Below, in pieces: positions 19,767-30,200 of a stretch of DNA of 64,000 nt. Where the stretch lies: positions 366,183 to 430,182 of the forward strand of contig JAFKAC010000051.1 in NCBI GenBank assembly GCA_025766275.1. The letters are read 5' to 3'. Both the position numbers and the translations under genes were made by a program. The first letter of the stretch is position 1; every line of letters begins with the position of its first letter. The notes beneath the pieces are model-generated. The model ran no database searches, was not told the origin of the DNA, and saw nothing but the letters and a program-made list of their open reading frames with translations. Origin of the DNA: Lactarius indigo (Eukaryota; Basidiomycota; Agaricomycetes; Russulales; Russulaceae).

Positions 19767-20242
19767 TTAAGTCGAGTCTCTCCACCCTGGCTTCAAAACT
19801 AGGAAGCAGGAGCCGTTCCCAGTTCAAACCAGAATTCATCACCAGAAGAACAGAAGACGATCTCTCTGACAACATCAAGGGAGTAGCCATCTGGAAAACC
19901 TACGACGAAACTGAAGGATATTACGTTTGGAGCAAAGAAGACAACGGATATATTCCTATTGAATACATAGAAGACAAACGACTTTGGGTAGTCATCGCAC
20001 AATCAACCAAAGACCACAAGTGGTTCTCTGTCAAACCAGTACCACTAGAATTCGGACTTGGTCCATATAGAAACAACCCAGTTGGCATAGTTGTCGACTC
20101 AGATACAGAAGAACCTGCTCAGGATTCGGATCAACATCAATCCCCTGTTGCATCAGTGGAAGCTACGTCAGGTGTCCCCTCTTTAGCCCCACAAGAACCC
20201 ATAGATTCAGGTGCTCGCACACCAACAAACTCAAGCATTAGA
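19767..20242 (+). other. AUG-free extension of the Gyp3 gag frame
   Basis: The gag frame is open from 19760, right behind a TAA in the LTR, yet no ATG in any frame occurs between the predicted RNA start (19527) and 20243. The encoded segment (FITRRTEDDLSDNIKG, IEYIEDKRLWVVIAQ) resembles the N-terminal Gag domains of Gyp4 and Gyp1, so it looks translated. A non-AUG start would be required. Confidence 0.55.
19769..19779 (+). other. Gyp3 self-priming primer-binding site
   Basis: AAGTCGAGTCT, two nucleotides inside the LTR, is the perfect 11-nt complement of AGACTCGACTT at 19527-19537. Confidence 0.75.
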
Positions 20243-21367
20243 ATGACAAGCACAGCCACACAAATCAACACCTCAATCACCCACACCCCTAGTGGAGGTG
20301 GCAGTAGCAAAGGAGGAGGTGGAGGTGGAGGTGGAGGTGGAGGTGGAGGTGGAGGTGGAGGTGGAGGCGGTGGAGGAATCCCTGCTGGAAGAGCCCCACC
20401 TTTAGCCCCCCCTCCTGCCGGAGATAAATTAACAGGCCTACCACCAAAAGAATTCACTGGAGACCGAGCCCACAGCAAGAAATTCCTAAAAGAGTTCACC
20501 TTCTACCGGGCCCTCAATGGATCAATCGAGCAGATGAGAAACCCCTATCTCAGATGCATTGTCTTCCTCTCCCTAATACGAGGAGACTTGGTTGATGACT
20601 GGGTTATGGAACAAAGTGATTGGCTTACTGATGAACTTGCTGGAGGACGGGCTACAACAGAAGAAGACCTGTGGATCACCATCCTAGATCGCTTCCAGGC
20701 TGCTTACACAGACGTTGCAGAGAAGCAGAAGGCACAGAAGGCACTCCAAGCAGTCAAAATGGAGAATGGAGACCTTGACACCTATATCGCTCAGTTCGCT
20801 GCCCTTGCAAAGAAGGCAGGATATGGTGCAGATGAAGAAGGAACCCTGGATATTTTCTCACGGGGTCTACCTGAAAAACTGGTCAGGAACATCATACAGT
20901 TCGACCACCCAGATGACTGGAAAGAATGGACCCAATCAGCCAGAAAGCACCATCAAGACTTCATCAATCTCCAAAATCGCTTCGGAATCAAAAAAGAAAC
21001 TAAGGCCGGATTCACAAAAGGGCAATGGAACAATGCCTTTAAAATCAAACCACGTGACCCAAATGCGATGGACATAGGAAGAACTCAAAGAGGAGCTGCA
21101 GGAAGAGCAGCCCTCACTGAAACCGAAAAACAGAAGCTCCAAGCAGAAGGGCGCTGTTTCCGTTGCAAGAAACAGGGGCACATATCGCGAAACTGCCCTG
21201 ACAAACCAGCCAAACTCGCAGAAGCATCAACTACACCCTCTGCACCATCCACCACAAAAACCAAAGAGGAACTAGCAAATGAGATGTGGGGGACTCTGAT
21301 GGCACAGAGTGAGGAAGTGCGAGCACTGCTCGTAGAGAAAGCCTTTGCTGAGAAGGATTTTTCGTAG
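20243..21367 (+). CDS. gag: Gyp3 Gag
   Basis: Start placed at the first AUG of the RNA (MTSTATQINTS); the frame is open further upstream, for example from a GTG at 20156. After a run of about 25 glycines comes the capsid (PKEFTGDRAHSKKFLKEFTF, LDIFSRGLPEKLVRNI), a basic linker with DPNAMDIGR, and one CCHC knuckle CFRCKKQGHISRNC. It ends EKDFS then TAG at 21365-21367. The -1 frame opens at 21352, so Pol is reached by a shift within the last 15 nt. Confidence 0.88.
   Translation: MTSTATQINTSITHTPSGGGSSKGGGGGGGGGGGGGGGGGGGGGGIPAGRAPPLAPPPAGDKLTGLPPKEFTGDRAHSKKFLKEFTFYRALNGSIEQMRNPYLRCIVFLSLIRGDLVDDWVMEQSDWLTDELAGGRATTEEDLWITILDRFQAAYTDVAEKQKAQKALQAVKMENGDLDTYIAQFAALAKKAGYGADEEGTLDIFSRGLPEKLVRNIIQFDHPDDWKEWTQSARKHHQDFINLQNRFGIKKETKAGFTKGQWNNAFKIKPRDPNAMDIGRTQRGAAGRAALTETEKQKLQAEGRCFRCKKQGHISRNCPDKPAKLAEASTTPSAPSTTKTKEELANEMWGTLMAQSEEVRALLVEKAFAEKDFS
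20312..20376 (+). repeat. GGAGGT microsatellite in Gyp3 gag
   Basis: A hexanucleotide array of about ten GGAGGT units encodes an uninterrupted polyglycine tract ahead of the capsid. Gyp4 has a shorter GTGTGSGSS-like tract at the same place. Confidence 0.9.
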
Positions 21368-24300
21368 GCTCGAACCCGGCGGCCTGGGCTAGAGCTTTAA
21401 ACATTTCCAGTGTACAATATAGCCAATATAGATCCTTGAAAGTCCCTGTACACCTGGAAACTGCACACAAAACGGCCGATCAAGACATCCTAGTAGACTC
21501 TGGAGCTACGGACAATTTCATAGACCCCAGACTCCTGAAGCAAATGGGGATAGGGACGATACCCCTGTCAAACCCAAAAAAGATCTGGAATATCGACGGA
21601 ACCCTTAATAAGGCAGGAGAACTAACGGCATACTCCATGCTAGATGTCCAATCAGGATCCAAGAAACTACCCATGAGGTTCCTGGTGACAAATCTAGGGG
21701 AAGAACGAATGATCCTGGGATACCCCTGGCTCGCTGCCTTTGAACCCCAATGCAACTGGAAGGACTCCACCATCGACACCAGTCACCTCCCTGTCATCAT
21801 CACTACCCAAGGACTCCAAAAACAAGACACCCCCAAACCAAAGATCCATATCCGGAAAATGTGGAGCACATTCCTGGAAGAGTGCGGGTATGAGGAAGGA
21901 GATGAACTCTATCTCAGATTTACCCAAGATGAGGTCATTGGCAAAACCACGGTGGCCTCAGAATTGGCGCAAAAGGCACGAGATCAAACTGAAAGAACGC
22001 TAGAAGAAATGGTCCCCAAGGAGTACCTACAACATCAGAAGGTCTTCAGTGAAGAGAACTCCCACCGATTCCCACCAACTAGGTCATGGGATCACGCTAT
22101 TGACCTCACTCCAAATGCCCCAGCCACTATTGATTGCAAAATATACCCTCTAACACGTGATGAAAATGAAGCCCTTACCAAATTCCTCAATGAACACCTT
22201 GAAAAGGGATATATCCAGCCCTCTAAATCCCCATACTCGTCTCCCTTCTTCTTCATCAAAAAGAAAGATGGAAAGCTTCGCCCTGTCCAAGACTACCGAC
22301 GGATCAACCAGTACACTGTCAAGAATCGATACCCACTCCCCTTAATCCCAGAATTGATTGACAAGGTCCGGGATGCGGCGTTGTTTACCAAATTTGATAT
22401 CCGATGGGGTTATAACAACATCTGGATCAAAGAAGGAGATGAATGGAAGGCGGCCTTCAAAACCAATCAGGGGCTGTTTGAGCCACGTGTCATGTTCTTT
22501 GGACTCACCAACTCGCCAAGCACATTTCAGACCATGATGAACGTAATATTCCGTGACATGCTCCTAACCGGAGAAGTCATAATCTACATGGATGACATCC
22601 TTATTGCCACTATTGATGACCTGGAAAGACACCGCAAGGTGGTCCATCAAGTTCTAGAACGCCTAGAGGAACATGATCTCTACCTAAAACCGGAGAAATG
22701 TGCCTTTGAGGTTAGGTCTATAGAGTACCTGGGCGTCATATTGGAAAAAGGGAGGGTCCGAATGGACCCGATTAAGGTTCAGGGTGTACGTGACTGGCCC
22801 ACTCCAACAACAACCAAAGAAGTCTGTGCCTTTCAAGGATTTGCAAATTTCTATCGCCGCTTCATCCGAGGATTCTCCATGATTGCCCGTCCCCTTAACA
22901 ACCTACTCAAAAAGGACACCAAATGGGAATGGACGGAAGACTGTCAAAAGGCATTTGACACACTCAAGACCCTGCTTGGAAAGGAACCTGTGCTCATTCA
23001 ACCAGATTTGGAAAAACAATTTGAATTGGAAGTGGATGCATCCCGATTTGCCAACGGAGGGGTGCTTTACCAAAAGGATAACCAAGGAATTCGCCACCCA
23101 GTGGCCTACTACTCCCAGACATTTGGACCAGCAGAACGAAATTATGACATCTATGATCAAGAATTGCTAGCCATTGTGCGGGCTCTACGACACTGGCGGG
23201 CATATCTAGCAGGCTCCCCTCACAAGGTAGTGGTGTACACAGACCATGCAAACCTCCAATATTGGAAAGAACCACACAAGATCAGCCGACGGGTAGCACG
23301 AGAAGTCCTGGAACTCTCCGAATTTGATATAGAGCTCCACCACATTGCTGGCTCCAAGAATGCCCGGGCAGATGCCCTGTCAAGAAGACCAGACTATGAT
23401 GATGGTTCCCATGACAACTCGGATGTAACAGTCCTTCCGGAAGAACTATTTGTCAAAGCTACAAGGGAACTGCCACAGGAACAAGAACTATGGGTTTATG
23501 TCACACAGAACCTAGACCAGGAACGTATCAAAACCTGGATAGATACCCACAACCTAAAAGAACACTCAGGGCTCTGCTGGAAAGATGAGCGCTTGGTTGT
23601 TGCAGGGAACAACGACCTTAAGAGGGGGGTAATTCACGCTTTTCATGACCTTCCAAGCGCTGGACACCCTGGAATTTCAAACACAATGGCTCTGATAACA
23701 CGAGACTACTGGTGGCCTGGCATGAAGAAAGATGTGGAAGAATATGTCAAAGGATGCGCAGCATGCCAAGCCAATAAAGTCAACACCCACCCAAAGAAGC
23801 CAAGCCTCTCACCCATTTTTGGACAGATGACAGAACCATTTGAAACTGTCAGCATGGATTTCATCGTCAAATTACCCAAGTCAAAAGGCTATGACACAAT
23901 CCTCACAGTCACAGATCACGATTGTTCAAAAGCAGCATTATTCATCCCTTGCAACGAAACAATAGATGCAGCCGGAGTCGCACAACTCTATTTACAACAC
24001 ATCTACCGCCACTATGGCCTTCCCAAGAAGGTCATTTCTGATCGAGACCCACGATTCACATCAACGTTTGCAAGAGCCCTCTGCAAAGCCTTAGACATCA
24101 AACAGAACATCTCAACAGCATACCACCCACAAACAGATGGACAGTCAGAACGAACAAACCAATGGTTAGAACAATACCTAAGGTTTTGGTGTAATGCAAG
24201 ACAGGATGATTGGGTAACCTGGTTACCAATGGCAGAATTTGCTCATAACTCCTGGCCCAACGCTACAACCCGAATTCCCCCATTTGAACTAATCATGGGA

Positions 24301-26286
24301 AAACTCCCACGCACCACATGGATGCCAAAACCCTCCCCAGTTCCAAGTGTAGGACAACGTCTTGAAGAACTGAAGAACAAGAGGAAGGAAGCTCAGGACA
24401 ACCTAAAGAAAGCACAAGATTCCCTAGCACGGCGACCCTCCAAGTTTGAGCCATACAAAGAAGGAGAAATGGTGTGGCTAGAAGGAACAAACATAAGGAC
24501 TAGCCATCCAACTGCCAAACTAGCTCCAAAACGACATGGACCCTTCAGGATTACCAAAGTCCTGTCACTGGTCAACTATGAACTCGCCCTACCCCTGCAA
24601 TGGAAGATCCACCCTGTGTTCCATGCCAACCTACTTACACCATATAGGGAAACACCGCTCCATGGAGAAAACTTCCCACGACCCCCACCTGACATAATAA
24701 ACGGAGAAGAAGAATGGGAAGTAGAGAAAGTTCTAGACTCTGCCAAGAAGGGACGACGACGTAAACTCCATTACCTCATCAAATGGAAGGGCTTCCCTGA
24801 CAGTGACAACTCATGGGAACCGGAGGAAAATGTATCGGCCCCTGAAGCAATTCAAGACTTCTTCCGACTACACCCGAATGCCGAAGGAGCGCCCTCCTCA
24901 CATATAAGAAGTACAAGGTTGGAAGGAAAAGACCCCCACTCCTCTACTCTTACATCTTCGCACACAATGCCTTCTCGCTCCTCCTCTGTTGAAGCCCTCG
25001 TTGAACGCTCCATCGAACGAGGGTTCTTCTCTCGACCCCCTACCCCAGAACAACAACCCACCATGGATGTCAATCCGGCATTGGTTGCACTGTTGGAAAG
25101 TTTTGATGGACATCCCAACTTAGTCCCTAGGTCCTCCCTGTCTCCCCCTCCTGAACCAACTGCTACTCCTCCTCCACTCCCTCCTTCCACCCCTCCTCCT
25201 GACTCTCCCCCAGTCTCTGTGATCTCCCACTCGTCGATGCCTCCACTGGAGGATGCCCCTATTGACTATGAGCGTGTGGCTGCCACTACCAACAACGACC
25301 CTGATGAAGACGACGACCACCCAGGCCTCCCCTTCTTCCCCAACATAGAGACCTCAGCCCGCTTCCACCCCCTCTACATCAACCAACCCGATGGCACTAA
25401 AGTATTGGCAAAGTACATCGCCTACACCGGTAACCGCCAAGACGTCAAGGGCTGTATGGGCCGAGGTCAACCGGTCTATGGAGAACCTGTGTACCTGGAT
25501 AGTCTCCCAGGGGCCATGCCACAGGTCATGTCAGATGATCAAATGCAGCAACTCTCACGTGACGATCCGCGGGCATATGCCGTAGATGAGGCCCTGAGGG
25601 ACCTCAACTCCCCACAGCTAGATGCGGAGGTCTCTCGCCTTCGCAACTGTTTGGAACAGCGGGCTACGCTCCAGAGGCAGTTCACTGATCTGCAGGCTCA
25701 ATGCAATCGAGTCCATGGACTGCTGTTCAACACCATCTCAGAGCTTGATGGGGTGCGCAGTCGACTGGAAGCCGCCCATGCCTACACCCGTATTGCAGAA
25801 CACTACGCCGACACATGGCAGCGACCTCGCCTTTTCCGCCACCAAGATCTTCCATTCCCCCCTCGCCCCGGAGGACCTGTAGAGATGCCTCGCCTCCAGG
25901 AAAACCGCAACGGAGACCAGTGCTGGCGCTGTGACAGTCGCTATCATCGCAGCTTTAACTGCCCTCGGACCAAGCGGTACTGTTACCATTGCCAGAGCGC
26001 AGGCCATTGGCCCAACAAGTGCCTATGGCGCCGGCTTGAAGAACAACCGGGAGAGGAAGATGCCGCTAACAAGTGGTGCGGCAAGTGTTTTAGGACTGAC
26101 CCCGGACACGCCGAGATCCGCTGCCCTGTCTATGAGCAGTGCTGGAAGTGCGGAGTTCGCGGACACTTCCAGTTCCTTCGCACTCATCGCTGCCGGGAGA
26201 TCATTGCGGAGAACTACAACTCTGACTGGGTTGACGATGACCTCGTACAGACTGATGACCCTGAGCCTGGCACAGATCGTTTCTAG
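21352..26286 (+). CDS. pol: Gyp3 Pol with chromodomain and C-terminal zinc-knuckle extension
   Basis: The frame enters by -1 shift; from the TTG at 21436 it is 1616 residues, well above the roughly 1200-1300 of Gyp2 and the uninterrupted part of Gyp4. Protease VDSGATDNFIDPRLLKQMG (about residue 21); RT FTKFDIRWGYNNIWI and YMDDILIAT (about 383); RNase H EVDASRFANGG and YTDHANLQYW; integrase CAACQANK (about 770), MDFIVKLP (808), SDRDPRFT (869), GQSERTNQ (905); chromodomain EEEWEVEKVLDSA..YLIKWKGFPDSDNSWEP (about 1090-1140). After MPSRSSSVE (ATG at 24967) come Pro-rich linkers, a coiled coil (about 1396-1448) and four cysteine clusters (1495-1592): CWRCDSRYHRSFNC, CYHCQSAGHWPNKC, CGKCFRTDPGHAEIRC, CWKCGVRGHF..C. 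All expected catalytic residues are present. Confidence 0.94.
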   Translation, partial: EGFFVGSNPAAWARALNISSVQYSQYRSLKVPVHLETAHKTADQDILVDSGATDNFIDPRLLKQMGIGTIPLSNPKKIWNIDGTLNKAGELTAYSMLDVQSGSKKLPMRFLVTNLGEERMILGYPWLAAFEPQCNWKDSTIDTSHLPVIITTQGLQKQDTPKPKIHIRKMWSTFLEECGYEEGDELYLRFTQDEVIGKTTVASELAQKARDQTERTLEEMVPKEYLQHQKVFSEENSHRFPPTRSWDHAIDLTPNAPATIDCKIYPLTRDENEALTKFLNEHLEKGYIQPSKSPYSSPFFFIKKKDGKLRPVQDYRRINQYTVKNRYPLPLIPELIDKVRDAALFTKFDIRWGYNNIWIKEGDEWKAAFKTNQGLFEPRVMFFGLTNSPSTFQTMMNVIFRDMLLTGEVIIYMDDILIATIDDLERHRKVVHQVLERLEEHDLYLKPEKCAFEVRSIEYLGVILEKGRVRMDPIKVQGVRDWPTPTTTKEVCAFQGFANFYRRFIRGFSMIARPLNNLLKKDTKWEWTEDCQKAFDTLKTLLGKEPVLIQPDLEKQFELEVDASRFANGGVLYQKDNQGIRHPVAYYSQTFGPAERNYDIYDQELLAIVRALRHWRAYLAGSPHKVVVYTDHANLQYWKEPHKISRRVAREVLELSEFDIELHHIAGSKNARADALSRRPDYDDGSHDNSDVTVLPEELFVKATRELPQEQELWVYVTQNLDQERIKTWIDTHNLKEHSGLCWKDERLVVAGNNDLKRGVIHAFHDLPSAGHPGISNTMALITRDYWWPGMKKDVEEYVKGCAACQANKVNTHPKKPSLSPIFGQMTEPFETVSMDFIVKLPKSKGYDTILTVTDHDCSKAALFIPCNETIDAAGVAQLYLQHIYRHYGLPKKVISDRDPRFTSTFARALCKALDIKQNISTAYHPQTDGQSERTNQWLEQYLRFWCNARQDDWVTWLPMAEFAHNSWPNATTRIPPFELIMGKLPRTTWMPKPSPVPSVGQRLEELKNKRKEAQDNLKKAQDSLARRPSKFEPYKEGEMVWLEGTNIRTSHPTAKLAPKRHGPFRITKVLSLVNYELALPLQWKIHPVFHANLLTPYRETPLHGENFPRPPPDIINGEEEWEVEKVLDSAKKGRRRKLHYLIKWKGFPDSDNSWEPEENVSAPEAIQDFFRLHPNAEGAPSSHIRSTRLEGKDPHSSTLTSSHTMPSRSSSVEALVERSIERGFFSRPPTPEQQPTMDVNPALVALLESFDGHPNLVPRSSLSPPPEPTATPPPLPPSTPPPDSPPVSVISHSSMPPLEDAPIDYERVAATTNNDPDEDDDHPGLPFFPNIETSARFHPLYINQPDGTKVLAKYIAYTGNRQDVKGCMGRGQPVYGEPVYLDSLPGAMPQVMSDDQMQQLSRDDPRAYAVDEALRDLNSPQLDAEVSRLRNCLEQRATLQRQFTDLQAQCNRVHGLLFNTISELDGVRSRLEAAHAYTRIAEHYADTWQRPRLFRHQDLPFPPRPGGPVEMPRLQENRNGDQCWRCDSRYHRSFNCPRTKRYCYHCQSAGHWPNKCLWRRLEEQPGEEDAANKWCGKCFRTDPGHAEIRCPVYEQCWKCGVRGHFQFLRTHRCREIIAENYNSDWVDDDLVQTDDPEPGTDRF
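21355..21364 (+). other. Gyp3 gag-pol -1 frameshift site (GGATTTTTCG)
   Basis: Gag codons AAG GAT TTT TCG TAG overlap pol codons GAA GGA TTT TTC GTA. The pol frame is closed by TGA at 21349-21351, so the shift must fall in 21352-21367. The five-U run (21358-21362) is the likely slip point, and it is shared with Gyp4 and Gyp2. Confidence 0.68.
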
Positions 26287-26323
26287 GGACGTCGAGGCGA
26301 CAAGGACTCTGAAGGGAGGGTAA

Positions 26324-27042
26324 TGTTACGGACTGGACTTGTTTTCAACTTCACCTTAATTTCTTACTTACACTTACATTCGCGGGAAAGTCTTTCCTTT
26401 CGTGGTTTTCCCTTTTTCGGACTTGCTGCGCACTAGGAGCCTTAAGATTCTCTCCTAGTGCAAAGTGAGACAATGAGACACTCATTGTCCTTATTAGTCT
26501 TTATTACTACTATACTTGGGCTAAATGCACCCTTTTATGGCAGGTGTCTCATTTCTATTTTTAACTTTGAGACATGTCTCACTTGCCTTTTATATCCTCG
26601 CTTCTTCTCACACTTACTGCGGATAGCTGTGCACACTTTCTTCTTTTTCCCGTGCCTGCTGCGGATTGCTGTACTTTCTTCTCACGCTTGCTGCGGATTG
26701 CTGTGTTACTTCTCACGCTTGCTGCGGATTGCGCCATTTGTTTGTTCCGCACAAACAAACCCTTTTCTATATAAGTCGTGGCCCTAGGTAGCTTGTATCC
26801 TTAGACTCGACTTCTTTACCATCACAGTATACATTGTTTTCCCATCCCCTTGGGGTAACTCTCTGCTGAACCATCGAACCTCTTGAACCCCTGAACTCCT
26901 CTCACATCTTGAGTATTGTGTCATACTCTGAGATCCTTGTTAACCACTTAAACCTTGCCATTATCGGCTGAACCCTCGCTCATTGACATAGAAAGACCAG
27001 ACTTGCTCACGCCGAGCTGAACGTTCCTACTGTAACGTTACA
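26324..27042 (+). repeat. Gyp3 3' LTR
   Basis: Partner of 19048-19766 with three G/A differences in 719 bp; preceded by the purine tract GAAGGGAGGG at 26311-26320. Confidence 0.96.
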
Positions 27043-27047
27043 TTCTA

Positions 27048-27249
27048 GGACTTCATCGACTTGTCTGGCTGTGGGGGAAGCTTCGTCCAAGTTCTGCATC
27101 TGAGCTGGGGTGATGGGGGGAGCTGGATTGTGGGGGTCGTCGTCTCTGGGAAGGAGGAAAAGGGGGAGGCCATAGTGAGGGAGGTTCTTGCCCATGGTGC
27201 CGATGACATCTTCTTTGTTTTCACTGATCTTGATCCATTTGGCATCCTT
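27048..27249 (-). CDS. Gyp4 Pol extension, piece between UGA and Gyp3
   Basis: Same frame as Gyp4 Pol, open to the Gyp3 LTR. Residues such as GTMGKNLPHYGLPLFLL and ASPTARQVDEVLE correspond to Gyp3 Pol around YGEPVYLDSLPGAM and AYAVDEALRD. It has no start of its own in this context, so it is read only by UGA read-through or as an internal product. Confidence 0.65.
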
Positions 27250-30200
27250 TCAGATGTACGAGGTTGGGTCAGCGTCGTCAGGGATGAGGAAGTGGACATA
27301 GCGGCTGCTCCAGGGGTCATTCAAGAAGAAGGGGTAGCCAGGGTCGTCGTCTTCTTCAGCTGTGATATGCATCCTTTCATAGTTAATGGGGAGTGTGTCT
27401 GTGATTGGGTCGTTGATTATTTCGCTGAGACGAGCCATAGTCACTCTAGGATCAGGGGGGGAGGTGGTAGGTCGGTGTATCTTGGGAGTAGGGGGAGCTG
27501 TGTGTCCAGGAGGGGGAACGCGAAGGGCTATTCCTCCTCCTTCTGTTTCTATGACGCTGGGCATGGTGGGATCGATGGGTTGTGGTTCCTGGATGAGTGA
27601 AGGCAAGGAAGGGGGTCGTGCTGGGAAGGGAGAATAGCCAGAGGAGGGTGTGACAGAGGGTGTTTCGTCAAAGGAGCCTCTTTCCATGGCACGAGCAACG
27701 AGGCGTTCTACAGAGGAGGAGCGAGAGGGCATGGTGAGGAAGCTAGTGGGGAAGGTGGTTGCTGTTCGTACTGTTACTTCCTTTCGTTTTAACCATTGCT
27801 TTGCTCCTTCGCTTCTGGGGTTACTTTCGAAGTGTTCCTGAATAAGTTCTGGGGCGTTGAGGTTCTTTTCTGGTTCCCAACTGTTGTGTGCATCGGAGTA
27901 TCCTTTCCACTTGATTAGGAACTGTAACTGGTTCCTGTGGCGTCTTGTTTCTAGTATTTTCTCAACTTCCCACTCCTGTTCTCCATCTACTAGATCTGGG
28001 GGTGGTTCCGTAAAGTTCTTTCCACGTATGGAGGTTTCTTTGTATGGCATCAGGAGGGACGCATGGAATACTGGGTGGATCCACCATTGATGGGGAAGTT
28101 TCAGGGCATATGTGGTGGCGGAGATCTTCTTTGTGACCCTGAAGGGTCCATATCTTTTTGGGGCTAACTTGAAACTAGGGTGCGTTGTTTTCAAGTTCCT
28201 GGCATCCAGCCAAACACTATCTCCTTCTGTGTGTTGTTCGAAGCGAGAGGATCCTTTGTAGAGTGACTGTGCATGGGTAATTGCTGCTTGGGCGGTCCTT
28301 CTGGCTTCCTGGATTCGCTCCAATCTCTCTTGTGTTCCTGGTACTGTGGTCGTTCTTTCTGGTTGGTGTACTCTTGGGATGTACCCAAGGATTAATTCGT
28401 AGGGTGCCTTTTTAGTGGTTGCGCTTGGCCAGGAGTTGTGGGTGTACTGTGCCAGTGGTAGTAGCTCCGTCCAATTGTCTTGTTGATGGTTTATGAACAT
28501 TCGGAGGTACTGTTCTAACCACTGGTTTGTTCGCTCTGATTGTCCATCTGTTTGTGGGTGGTATGCTGTGCTGATGTTTTGTTCTATGTCAAGCACTCTG
28601 CACAGTTCTTTGATGAACTTCGCTGTGAATCTGGGGTCTCTGTCAGAGATGACCCTTCTTGGTAGTCCATAGTGTGGCAGGACAGTTTTGGCATAGAGTT
28701 TTGCCACTCCCTCTGCGTCTATTGTTTCGCTGCATGGGATAAAGAAGGCTGCTTTGGAACAGTCATGATCCGTGATGGTGAGAATTGTGTCATTGTCTTC
28801 TGATTGGGGTAGCTTTGTGATAAAGTCTAGAGCGATGGTTTCAAAAGGGAGTGCTTCTGGGTTAGTCTTGATGGGGAATATCGGTGGTTTCGGGTTCCCA
28901 GGGAAGTTCTTGTTTGATTGGCATGTGGCACAGCCCTTTACATATGCGGATATGTCGTCTTTCATGTTTGGCCACCAAAAGTCTTGTGACACTAACCACA
29001 AGGTCTTTGTTATTCCGGGGTGTCCAGCTGTTTTTGTATCGTGAAACAGGGAAATTACCCCCCTCTTTAGCGGTGTGTTGTCCACAACCACCAGTTTGTC
29101 GCCTCTCCACCAGTGTTTGCCTTGTTTTACTAGGTGGAAGGGGGCGGCCCACTCGTCCAGAGTGTCTTGGTGGTCTAATTGGTGTGCCATGACCCGGTCA
29201 TCTATTCTTATGGAGAGAGCGGAGTTTGCGAAGATGGTTGGGGTCAGGACCACTACATCGGTGTTATCCCCTGCTCCGGTGTCGTGGTCAGGGCGTCTTG
29301 ACAGGGCATCAGCATGGTTTTGGGTTCCGGGTTTGTGGTGAAGTTTGATGTGATAGTCTGCAAGTCTGGGGATGTAGCGCGCCACTCTCCTATTGATTTG
29401 TCGAGGGTGGCGATAATATTCTAGGTTTTTGTGGTCGGTAAACACTGTGATTTTGTGGGGGGACCCTAAAAGAAGGTGTCTCCAGTGTTCTAGTCCTCTG
29501 ATTACTGCCAGGAGTTCCCTGTCATGGATGTCATAGTTGCGCTCCGCTTCTGAAAATGATTTGGAGAAGTATCCCACAGCTTGTGGTTTGTTTCGGCTGT
29601 CTCTTTGTGTTAAGATTGCCCCTGTGGCAAAAGCGGAGGCATCTACTTCTAGTTCGAAAGGTTTGTCCATATCTGGTTGGCATAAGATGGGGTCTTTGCA
29701 CACAAGCGTGATGAGAGCTTCTAAGGCTTCTGCTGCTTCCTTTGTCCATCTGAAGGGTCCTTCTGACGTCTTTATTGTGTCTGTGATGGGTCTTGCTAAG
29801 TGAGCGAAGTTGGGGATGAAGGGTCGCTGATAACTTAGTGTCCCCAACACGCTTCTTGCTTGTTTGACTGACTTGATGTCTCTTGGCCAGTCTTTTAGTC
29901 CTTCTACTTTCTTTGGGTCGATTTTGATTTGAGACCCATCGATGACAATGCCTAGGTAGTGGATCTTTCTTTGTTCAAACACGCATTTCGACGCTTTAAG
30001 GAAATAAGATTCCTTTTCACAGATTTCCAAGAACTCGTGTACAATTTGTCTGTGGCGTTCTGTATCTTCTTCTGTGGCTATCAGGACATCGTCCATGTAC
30101 ACAAATAGCTCTCTCGGGTATTTGTCCATAAGCGGTCGAAGTATTCTGCTCATGGTTCTTGCAAAGGTGGCTGGTGCATTTGTGAGGCCGAAGGTCATGA

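Larger units (their letters stand above)
19048..27042 (+). mobile_element. Gyp3: complete Ty3/Gypsy element nested in Gyp4
   Basis: 719-bp LTRs differing by three G/A transitions and a perfect duplication TTCTA (19043-19047 and 27043-27047). The plus-strand order is 5' LTR, self-priming site, gag, -1 shift, a very long pol, purine tract GAAGGGAGGG, 3' LTR. No internal stop was seen in gag or pol, so it may be intact. It is the innermost and so the latest element of the nest, and related to Gyp4 in protein sequence but not in LTR sequence. Confidence 0.97.

Noticed and set aside
20312..20376. Possible CRISPR-like or satellite array
   Set aside because: A simple hexanucleotide microsatellite with no spacers, in a eukaryotic retrotransposon.
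20137..20499. Minus-strand polyproline frame
   Set aside because: Antisense of the GGAGGT array that encodes the Gag glycine tract.
21361..21410. tRNA-like stretch after Gyp3 gag (CTCGAACCCGGCGGCC)
   Set aside because: No cloverleaf can be formed, and it lies in the translated pol frame.
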